From contig CM074185.1 of the NCBI GenBank assembly GCA_037179385.1, positions 51,401,000 to 51,464,999 on the forward strand: a DNA stretch of 64,000 nucleotides, read 5' to 3'. Of the stretch, positions 27,101-39,100 are shown in pieces. The stretch is from Holothuria scabra. Taxonomy: Eukaryota > Echinodermata > Holothuroidea > Aspidochirotida > Holothuriidae. The notes beneath the pieces are model-generated. The model was not told where the DNA came from. It was given only the letters and a program-made list of their open reading frames with translations, and made no database searches. Both the position numbers and the translations under genes were made by a program. How positions within the stretch are numbered: the stretch's first letter is position 1; each line of letters opens with the position of its first letter.

Positions 27101-30100
27101 TGCAGCTTGCTGAAGTAACTGTGACCTAAGAATTGTACATGATACTTTACAAGTATGTTCACTTTTGTTGTATGGATTCAGTCCCTGCAGCTTGCTGAAA
27201 TAGCTGTGACCTAAGAATTGCACATTGTATTTTACGGTATGTGCACTTTCTTATTGAATTTATTCAGTCCTTGCAGCCATTTAAGGAAGCTTGCAGCATG
27301 CTTAAATGGCAGTGGACTGAGAATTGCACATGTGATTTTATAATATGTGCACCTTCAGGGCAAGGATTCTGTCCCTGCAACTTATTGCAATAGCTGTGGC
27401 CTAAGAATTGTACATGGCACCTAAAAAGGAGAGCTCTCGAGTTATAAATTTTGTTTAGTTTTGTTTGGTGTATTTGTTTCCCTACATCATTGCAAAGTAC
27501 TTCATTTACACACAGTGAAATCTTTACATTATGCAACAATGGTGTAGATGGAAGGAAAACTTAAAACCTCAAGGGCTTGTTGAGAATTGTACTACCCCTT
27601 ACTTTCAAAACAAAGTTAACTGGTGTAACAGCATCGGAGCAAAAGAAAGCATGAAGAAAAGAATTACTGAAACATGAGGAGTAAAGACTTGGAAAAGAAG
27701 GCTGGAATCCCCCTCCCCAAGATGGTCTACAGCCCCAGTCCCTGATCACATGACCATGTTCTTTTACTTCTCTGACATTGAAGTTTTCTTTTGTGTTGAT
27801 CCTCTGTTCATTTTGCCTTCATTTGTATGCCCCCATCATTACATTTGTATGTATACTCTGAATAAAAGGCGTGTGCATTTTTTTCCTGACAGTGGAGTCA
27901 TACAAAATGTTTCGGAAATAAAGAAATTTGTTCATTATTCTGTAATGAATCTCAAACAGCTGAACCTTTATTTGTGTCAACTGCCTTTATCTGGAGAATA
28001 AATTTCAGTCTAAACCATTTTCAAGAAGTAAAATTCTTTAATAGCAATAAATACTAAAAATGCTTGTATTTTAAAGGGAATATCCACATTATACCACAAT
28101 TTGAATTACTAAACCTTGGCATCAGAAGTCCTTAAAGGTAAAAAGCAGTCCCCCCAAACTTATTTTGAAGAAAAAGCTAATTAGCACAATTTTTGTCTTA
28201 TTTCTCTTCAAAGTATCTTTCATCATATTTTATTATAACTTCAATATTGCATATTCAAAGTAAACCAAGCAAATATTTCTGGTAAATTTGACCTTTGATT
28301 AGGAAAAATATTGTCACATGACTCCCAACAGCCAATCATGAAACTGGACAGTCTACTACACTACTTCAATTTGGGATGACTGCTCTTGCCCATTAATGAC
28401 TCTTCAGAGTTTCATCATCACTTAAATCTCAGGATAGTTGCAGTACATTCATTCAAATTGCTTTTGGTTTAATGTTTATGTGTTCAGAAATATCTTGAAG
28501 GGGGGTTATAAACTCTGGTGCAGAACCAATATCCAATGTTACTTCAAGTGTTACACACAAACAAATTGCCACACAAATACAACATGCGTGGCTCTGTTTG
28601 TACATGTTTGACTGAAAAACATTACATAGAATAATTTAAATTAGTACTATGTGTTGGACTGTTGTTTTTGTTCCAGCAAGACAATAATAAGCTTAAAGGT
28701 CAAGAGCAGTTGCCCACAACTTATTGTGTTTAAAATGTTACAAAAAAGAGTACAAAGAAAATAGCTTAGACACTATCCAACAGTTCAGTCTTAATCATAA
28801 ACCCCAGCAATAGAAAGAAGAGACATGGATGTTGCATCATTTGAAATGTTGAAAGTTTGGGTGAACAAATTATTCTTGAGCAACAAACAACTGAATTCCT
28901 ATTGGCGGGAAACTCATTTCTTGAAAAGAAGGTGTAATCATACTGACTTATTTTTGATAACCTGTCACCTTGTGTCAATAAATGTTAGTTTTAAAAGGAT
29001 GAATTTTTCTTGCAAAACAAATGTAATAATTACACATCACAATTTTCATCTTGTTTCTTTCTCTACTAAGTATTTTTCATCATATTTTATGAATTCAATA
29101 TTGCATATCCAAGGAAACCAAGTAGTTACTTCTAGAAAATTTCACTTTTGAAGAGTAAAAATATCACATGGTTTTCAACAGCCAATTAAGAAATAGGACA
29201 GTCTACTACACTACTTCAAGTTGGGGTGACTGCTCTTGCCCTTTAAAGCATCTGTACTTTTGAGAGGTTGTATTTGCCAGCATTTTCTTTGTGAGTCGTT
29301 ATAATAAAGAATCATGGACCAATTAATATGGTTAGCAAAAAGTCTCTAAAGTGAAACCTCAGGTTTTGGAAGGAAATTCACCTTTGAAGAGAAAATTGAC
29401 TTTTTGAATATTACATACATTTGAAAAATTGTGAAAGAACTGCTACTTGTTTAGTGAATATCAATTGTAAGCTGCACCTTCTTGCTTGGGACAGTGGTGA
29501 GTCAGATGTTGGTTATATTCGTTTGAGTTGTGATGCAGGGGGTGAGTCAAAGTTCAGCATATTTGGCATCAAAGAAATCTTGCAGGCCTGGCATTCGTGC
29601 ATCAAAATCTACAGGAAATCCACATCAAAGTGTATGAATTACTGGGTCAACTGTGTGATGGAGGGGTGCATGAATGTATAAAAATGTTTGATAACCCCAG
29701 GTAACCTGTCGATTGGGGATTGGACCCTCTGAGGATCAAACCCTAGCTGTACTCTATCCATTGTGATTTCTTGAATTCTTGAATGTCTAGAAGTTGAACC
29801 TGTTATATACTGTACATTCGTGTTTGGTACTAAAGAATATTCTAGGGTCAGTTTCACATGGTCACAAATAACAGGGTCTCAAATAAAAGGAAATAATTTT
29901 ATATCCCAAGCCCTTCAAATCTCACACCTATAGCTTGTTAATAACTTGAGATATTACTGTTTATCTTTGCCAAAAACACACTTCTGTTAAAAATCTTGAA
30001 GTAATTAATTTGAGCTTGAAACTTCACTCCCAGGAAACCTTATGTAATATTCGTTTGAGGTTGCCTTGAAAACTTTGTGAGCACTAAGGTTGCAGCTTTA

Positions 30101-33100
30101 AAGTGTCAGCATTTTTCATTTGCAGTTGTGAACATCATAAAAAAATGCAAAAGGTGCTCAATTAATGGGACGGTATGACATCATTGACTTCCCACAATGC
30201 AATGTGTTACTGTGGTTTGAATATTTTTTGAGAAGTCATAAGTTCTGAAGGCAAGTACTATTTGAGATGGAATTTTCAATTCACCAATGAAGGGAAAACA
30301 GAGCCTTGATTTACGAAGCTCTCGAAATTTGTCAGCGGAGTATCCCTCAATAGCCAGGGAACCTCAAGGGACAGCTTTTAGGAGAATGGCAAAGCAATGT
30401 CCATCTTTAGAAAAAAGGCAGGGTAGTGTCCATGTCAGGACAAGTTGACCAAAGAAAATAAAGCTATCTTTTGAAGGATACTGAAATGTTCCATTTTGGA
30501 GGAGTTTAGTTGACAATGGTAGAAAATATGAACCATTTGATAAAAATTCAATTAACCTTGTGGTAGAAAGTGACCTTCCAAGTACAACATGTGCTATTCA
30601 ACCACACACCTAATCAAATTAAGTGTAAGGCAACCAAGCCATAGCTCCCTGGTTCAACCAACAACAAGAAGCAATTCCTGAACAGGTATGAAAGTCTATG
30701 TAGAAAGAAAGTACTCATGAGGGAATTTACTGATTGATGGGAAATCCACAGGGTATGCATTGTGCTGTGCTTGTGAAGTCTACCAACAGCTGGTCTTGTC
30801 AAGTGTAAATCCCTGCCTTTTTTTTCTTTTTCTTTTTTCCTTTGCAAAATTATAGTGAGACTTTAGGGTCATATTTGGTTTAGTTCAAGTTGCTGTCCCA
30901 TACATATGAAAATAAAGAACTGCCTAGACAGTTATATGATATACTGTGGCATTACCATCAGCTGTCAGTGTGGGTATAACAGAGGGAGACATCGGTCCCT
31001 ATTTGTCAAATACCAACTCTTTAACTATTACAGACTATTGAGGGATAATAACGGTTGAATCAACTGTCAATCAAGCCCAAACTCAGTTTGTCAGACACTG
31101 TAATACAAGGACTGTTCAGGGTGTCCTGAGGATAAAAGCAGGGTACACTTGTAAGGATGTTTTCTCTCAGTCCCAATTAGCCCTAGTCAGGAGTGGGTCC
31201 CCCCCCCCACTTGAACAGAACTGATACCACACACACTTAGGAATAGCCTGTTGTCATTCCAACTTGTTGCTTGTTTAAAGGGTACAAACTGTTCCCTTGG
31301 ATTAAAAAGTAACACCTACATACCACAAATGCCCTCTAACCACAGACTTCCTATATACATGGGCAGAGCATGTAACGCAAATTTCTTATCCGTAAAATGT
31401 CCCCACTGACTGGGTCAGAAAAGGCCCACCAAGATGGCTGCCATGAAGCTGTAATTTGTATGATTTGACGACCACATTGTAATATTTTAAACTCAGTTTT
31501 TTAAACTTAAAATGAAAAAAAAATGATCATGTTCCTGCCATATGTGTGGTGATTTTGACGTTACCTTCCATTATTCCTAAAATAATTCAACTTTCTTGCC
31601 AAATCTGTTGATTTACTTGAGCAAGTCTAAACTTTCACACAAAACCCATAGCAGACCTCCACCTTGCTTTGCCTATACTCACAGGTATGGTAGTGACAAT
31701 CTAACGTGAAGTATGTGCTGTCCGCACAGATTGTGATGGTCTGACTTTACTGGGGCCCATTACCTTGAATCTTTAAACTTATTTCCTTACCTGTTCCATG
31801 GATGGTTTTACACTGAAGTGTATCTTGATTTTCTCAAATATCGCTAAATATGAGGATTTGAAATTCACGTAGACAATAATTAAAAATGATTAAAGGCTGA
31901 TGGACCTCACTAATGGCTGCCTACAGTCACAAAAAAAAAAAACACTAATAGGATCTTCTATAGGAAGTCTGTGCCTTTCACTCATTCTCTTTCTCTTTCC
32001 AAAATCCTTCTTGCTATTTCAAGGACATAGATACTGCATTTTCAGGGTAGGCCTATATCAAACAGTGATTCCTGTCCAATTTCAAAATTAAGTTAGAAGT
32101 GTGCTGTCACATGACTCTCAAGAGCCATTCATGAAATAGGATTCTAGACTACTACTCTTATCTAAATGTCGGTGACTATGTCAACTTTGACCCGAGGGTG
32201 TGTCCATACTCTCTCTCCATTCCAGTGTTGCTCTTGTGTTAATGTAACAAGACTAATGTTATGATAACATTCAAGGTTGGTAAACATCTCATTAGCTCCC
32301 TGCTTACATGTAAACACCAAGGACCTAGAGGCGGCAAAATATGTCAACAAAAATTTGACATTTTTAGAATCTTGTCATTTTTCAGACGGATTCCTCGTTA
32401 GGTAAAGCTTGAATCTGTTTGAATAAGAGATAGGTGTAATATTCCTGTCTGTTATTTTCTGAAGCATTTTTAAAGGTTGCATGACCTAGTCTATCATAGC
32501 ATGTTGCCATCATTTACCAGCTGGAGGTAATGAGGTTACTACTGCTGTCAGGTCAGCATTGCCCATGGGTCAACAAATACCCACAGGTGGTTAAGTCTGA
32601 CATAACTTAGTTGATTCCTCTCCAGGGTTTTCTCATCATTATCATGCAATTGCACCATCTTTTGTCATGCTGAGTGGCTCTTTGCCTAGGTGATACATTA
32701 CTTCTGTGACATACTGTATTAACCTCAAAAGCTGAGCAAGCAGTATGCTCAAATTCACAAGCAAGATAGTTGCTGTGTACTTTTGTACTCATAAGCTGTT
32801 TAAATAGAGTGTTTTGGCCCATTCAAAATGTTTTGGCATTGTTGAAGATTTAGGATGGAATCAATTTTAAGGTCAAATCCCAGTGTGAATTTAGTGTGGT
32901 ATTCAGGAGGCATTTGCCAATATGTCACATGGTAGACATGATTGCATTGTGGTATTGGATTGGTTGGTCTTCCTAATGAAAGGTATTTATGGTTTAAGAA
33001 AGTTAGAAACTAAATCTTTCATGTCTCACAGTAAAGCTTGGTTGGCAATGCATTTTTATATGAAATATTAAATGCTCTATTAATCTTGCCACAAGCATTT

Positions 33101-36100
33101 AAACTGTTCCCCTATTAAGTTCCATTGTAGCCCTCTTGTAATAACGAAAAACACAACCACACACCTGTACAGTTCATTTTAAAGGCAGTCCTTCATCACT
33201 CTAAACTGTAACATTACCAGTGGCCTACATAAATTCTTAGTTGGCACATCCCTTTGACTGACATCAATTTCAAATTTTAGAGTTGCTCATATTCTGATAC
33301 CACATTAGGACCGACCTTACATGCTCACCAGGGTATGCACAAAAGTAATAAACAAGGATTGTGTCTGGATGAGGATGAGTTTGAGACAGTTGTGGGAGGG
33401 GCTAGAAGTGAGTAGGTTGGGAGAATTGGAACTGTCTGGGGTGATAAATCAATGCTTTTAACTTTGTCAATGCAACATGAAATCACAGTTGTGTTCGAGA
33501 TTTATTGGGAGCAAATTGCATGTAGAAGTCAAGTCATTTATGACCGATCAGATTGGAGCTTTTGTTTGAATGATTTTCAGTCACAGTGTAGAAATCACCA
33601 ATTGTTTAAGAACTAAAAGAACCAAGAAGATTTGGAGTGGCCCAAGTTGTTTCATAATCAATTAAATATTCTTACTGATGTTTTCTACAAAGAAAAGATT
33701 GGAATATGGGGGAGGGGGATTGTTGTGAGATTTGGGAGGACTTCCAATTCCACTTGTCCCTAAAGTGCAGTAATTGTAAAACACCTTTGAAAAAAAAAAG
33801 GAATGGAAATATAATCATCATCCTGTTGACCTTGAGATTTCAGCCCTTATCATGTTTGAAATATGAGATGTTGCACAGTACAAATGAATTCCTTTAGGAG
33901 TAATAATTACTTTGGCCCTTAATAGCTTTTTGGCCAAAGAGCTAAGTAAACTTGGGAAGTGTAAGACCTGAAAAATTTAAATATGTCCACCACAGGTTCA
34001 ACCTATTTGTTTTTGATGAGTAAGCAATGGGCTATTCTGAAATTTGTGGAGTGTACCCCAAGGCTTGAATAGTTTCAAATTGGAAGCTAGTTTAGACTCC
34101 TGCTGTACTTCAAAATTGGAACCTACTGCCATCGAGCTCACTTGGTGCTTATCCTTAGCAATGGAGTTGGGAAAACAAGCCAGTAAGCTGGAACTGGAAA
34201 AACGGCTGTGACCAACCCGTCTTACTCAATCGAATGGTTAGAATTTAGAAACCGAGTCGTAAAACTCTATCTAACAGACTTACTTGCTCTTTCTACTAAA
34301 TTTGCAATTGGTGTCAAGAATATCATAACTACAACATACACATGTATAATGTTATATTAATATCGTATAGACAATGTAAGTCCCCAAGCATTGTTTGTTG
34401 GAATAGAATAAGACATACGCTATCGCTATTTCATTTGACCTTTTGACCACACTTCAGCGGATAGTACAGCTCTTTGGACCCAACCCATTATTTGACAAGA
34501 GCATGGTGGACCCAGTGGTTGTGGTTTTCTAGCAATCCAAGCTTTACTAGTTCGAATCCTGCTAGGTTCATTCCTTGTGTTCTGGTTTGGTTCAATATGC
34601 TACAAACAGTCTTCCACAGATCTGGTGTCCTATGGAGTAACGTGGTTTGTCTCCATTGCTTTTCCCCACCCTGGTGTTCAATGAGTAGGTGTAAGTTATC
34701 TTGCATATTGATATGCAGGAGAGATTGTCTTTCCAACAGGATATTGTTGGGCAGGTGTAATATTTCTAATGTGATATGAGACCTATAGTTGGTGCAAATC
34801 ATGCACTATATTAAAGCAAATTTTTAATATTGTTTTAAAATGTCTTTATTGTATCATTACTCTGTAGCAGGTACTTGTGTCTGTAAGCAATGAACTTGTA
34901 TTTTAGTTTGCTGAAACAAAAAAAAAGACAAAAGGAAAATAAGTACATTATTTCTGAGTAATGTAATTGTTAGATTGTGTGAATTTTCTTAGCTACCATC
35001 CTGGAATTGCTGCTTGATATCTGTCCAGAGATGCTTTCAAGTCTCTGTATGACTAAACCATTCCATTGGTAGTGTACAGTAGATATAAACAGGTATTAGA
35101 GCTATATACCAGAAAATGAGATTCATATGTGACATGATGACAGATTTTAATCTGAGAAAACGTTATTTTACTTTCTGCTAGGTATTGAATGTAAATGGCA
35201 GTTTACACTGTACAGGTACAGGAACCTGCTCAGCTGGCTAACATTTTATGAGCTGAATGTGACTCAGTGTTACTATGACCTCTGTCACTCAAATAGCAAA
35301 TTAAAGTTGAAATTAATTAAGCCTTCTACCATAGATTGCAGAAAATATCCTATGAACTCACTTAAATTGCTTTGATTAGACTTGTGGAAATCTTCACTCT
35401 CTGATTTCTTAAAGTACAAAAGTGGTAGGAGGCTCACTGTGGGCATTCTTGTAGACCATGGTTTCCAAACCCTTTTTCTTAAGGTGAACATATTTCAGGT
35501 GACAGCATCACATTGTGGCCCCAATTAACGTACCCCAAAATGAATCACAAATTCACCTATTCAGTTACTTTTCCTAGTGGATGGCTGTGTAGTAATTGAC
35601 TTCTTAAAGTCATAAGTTAGTAATTTGATTAGTTCTGTCTCTTCAGTCTTTCAATATCTCTTGCAGTATGTAATTGTTAAATGAGTGGTATTTTTTAGTC
35701 ATTTGGGAGGAACATGCCCTCAGGTATTGTAGAACTAGTTGACAATCCTAATGTAAGTGCTCTTGTGATCCCAATTTGGGTCAGGATGACCCCAAGGTTG
35801 AGAAGTCACATGTGTGTTAGATGCAGTTACTGTAGAGCTCCCACAGTGTGCATATGTACTTTTTTATATACTTGCCAGGTGGTGTTTTACCAAAATATTT
35901 TTTGCAAAGGGGGTGGGGAAGTGCTCTTAAAAATGGTGACTAGATAAAGGTATAAGCTGTGCTGTCAGAAGCCACCACCCCTCCCCCCTTTCAAAAAATG
36001 AGTAGAAAAAAGGTGGACAAGGGGGAATGTGAAAAGGAAGAGCAGCAACCAAGACGATGGATGTTCCTCGGGTGTAAACTTCTCATATTAAATTTGGTTG

Positions 36101-39100
36101 AGAAATATTTTCAAATGCATTTTAAGACAGATAATCTGATGTTCTTGACAAGATGCAGATAAGAAGGCTTCCCCTAGCCCCCTAGTGGGCATGAGGCCAA
36201 TGCATAGAGCACCAACAGAGGATATCTTTTCAGATGGGACATTTTGTTATGTTTGCTGTACAACAGGAATGCAAGCAATCAAGGGGGAATTCCTTTGCAC
36301 AATGCTGTTGTAATGTTTTGTTTTTTTTTTGGTGAAAAGTGGAAAAATCCCAGATACCATTACCCAAATGCTCTTCAGTTCTGTATACCAGCATTTTAGG
36401 CAAAGGAAAACGTTTAAAAGCAGAGAAGTAAAAGGAGACAGCACATACACCATTCAACATAAAGCAAGAACTTTAAATTGACATTATTGCACCTTAAAGT
36501 TATTTGATCTTGAAGCTAGCACTCATTTACTTTATGTCCTCACATAACATCAAAACTATTTTGTTTCCCTAGTTTTGTGATACTTGTAAATGACATAACT
36601 TGAGTAGTTGGGATCTGTTGCAAGCTTACATGTATGGTACGTAGGCGTCTCTTAGGTAAAATTACATCACCTCTTTTTCAAAGGTTTGAAAAATATATAT
36701 TTTTTCTGGAGTTCCCAGAGTGGGGAACGCTGGGAGAGCAAACATTTATGGTATTTCTGTATTCCAGACCTGATCCTCTCACCCCAAACATTTATAATTC
36801 TCCTTTCCTAATTGCTTTAAGGTGAGTATACAAGACCCCAAAGTGTAATCAAGACTCTCTCAGTACGGTACATGCTGTGTTGCATGAGCTGTAGTACTTT
36901 GCATTATTTGAACTAGCTCTCAATCAAAGAGCTGAGCCAATTGAAAATTTCTGTAAACCACTACAAAAATGGTTGTTTGGGGTGAGAGGTATGGCCCTTT
37001 AAGTAATGAACCCTGCATCAGAAATGTTGAACTTTGAAAAAAGTTTGTTTGAAGCAACTGCTCAATTGTTTCATGCAATTTAAAGACTACCAAGTAAAGT
37101 TAACTCCCTATGGCCCAATTTTCTTTAAAAAAGAAAGAACTTCAAAAATGTAACAAAATTCAACCTTCATCACTACTGCTCAGGTTTCAATGACCTTGTT
37201 TTAGGCCTGTATGGCCCAGCTTTACCTTCTAAGGTAAAATTTAAAATATGTGACATGAAAAAGATTTGACTTGCTTGTGGTGTCTAGATTAGTGCACATG
37301 TGTTGCCCAAACTGTAGAAATCTTTAGCCGTGTTCCCATTTGATCCAGGGAGGTGGATCTTGATCTACCGAGGTGGATCAAACACTAATGGGAACGCAGA
37401 TCAACAACACTCACTCAAGATCAAGATCCACCGATTTTGATCGACCGTTCGGGGTAGATCAGATCCACCGCGCTGGATCAAAGTTTGTAATGGGAACACA
37501 TCGGTAGATCAAGTGACCCTGGATCTCCGGTTACACTCATGTATGTTTTTGTGATACATCGATACGAAATGCATGGCGGGCCGACTTGTAAACATTGGTG
37601 ACCTTTTCGCGCTTGCGCAATGTGTTCATAAAACACGTTTGATCTACCACGCTCACTCAAATGGGAACGCGGATCTCGATCAAGGTAACTGATGTTGATC
37701 CACCTCGGTAGATCAAGATCCACCTCCCTGGATCAAATGGGAACACGGCTTTTGTTGTGCAACATCATCGAAATGATCAGGAAGTTTAAAGTATCTCCAG
37801 CATTATCCTGAGTGATCACATCCACATATTTAAAATCCTTATTGGTTAGTACTTTTTAGTGGTATGTGCAGGTAGGTGGCGTAACTTATGGGGATGGGGA
37901 TTCATGGTGAGTGCATAAGCTGCAAGTCCCTCCCAGAAGAACCCATACCAGAAAACTCAAGCACAAAAGTATTAAGTATGTGGTGATTTTATATTCAACT
38001 CCTCTGCATGACCCATTAAAGAGGGGGGGGGGGTTCCCTTCCAGTCCACCACACATTTGTTTCTGGCCATACATAATTTGGCAAAGATTATTGAATTGTG
38101 TAATACACAGTTACAGTTTGTTGGCTTAAAACTTTCAACACATGAATTGATGCAACTGCAGGTACAAATTCTTATATAAGGGAGTGCATATAATTCATCT
38201 TGCAGTTCACCAAGCTAATTGGGTGATTGAATCTAATTTGTGCGCGTATGTGGTATAGTGGTGAATTTTAATGGGTGTATAGATGACTGCCTAAGTGTCT
38301 GGTCACGAAATTTTGAAAATTGAATTGAACTGTTAAGGTACTCACCCATAAAACAGTTATTTGTATGCAGGACATGAGGATCATCTAAGTTTGACCATTT
38401 GTCATTGGTATGTGAAGAAAGAAAACAGGTTTGGAAAAAATTGTTAAATTGCATTGCCTAACTCAGTGAGCCTCTTTAATCTTTGTCAACAAATGTGAAG
38501 TGCATGCCAAGGAATCCCCCCCCCCCATTTAATGAGTCAGGCAGGGGAGCTGAATGTGGAATTACTACATACTCCACAAAACTCTTTTGCTTGGATTTGC
38601 TGGGGCGGGGGTTTTCTCTGGAGGGATTTGCGACCACATAAAAACTGAATTAGGATAAAAATCAATTAAGTTTCACTTCCAACAGGAAGGCAAAATGTTT
38701 GAATTATGAATTCTTTTGGATCCTTGCTTGTGATGGTTTTTGTGCATAGTTTTGGAAAGTTAAAAGGATATCTGTATAGACTAAGTTTGACCATTTGTCA
38801 TTGTATGCTAAGAAAACTTAATAAGTTTGGAAAAAAATGGTGAAGGTCATCCCAGGCTTTGGTATAACAACCCTCATTCTCACTCAGAATAACAACCCTT
38901 TGGGATATTGACCCTTTGGAAAATCAAATGACAACCTTATTAAAGATGTGTTATTGTACTGGTTCTTAGAAGCAGATTGAGGTACCTTACTAATAGTCGC
39001 ACTGACAATGGTGACTCACTATAAATGTTGTTTGTTACTCTCGTAAAGTGTGGCAACATGACAAGTGTGACATTCATGCAGGGAGCTGTTAAGAGTAGTG

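Noticed and set aside
26625..27539. Minus-strand open frames with repeated Cys/His-like peptides, superficially zinc-finger-like
   Set aside because: The periodicity comes from the 85-bp minisatellite. Cys and His spacing does not fit C2H2 or other finger patterns.
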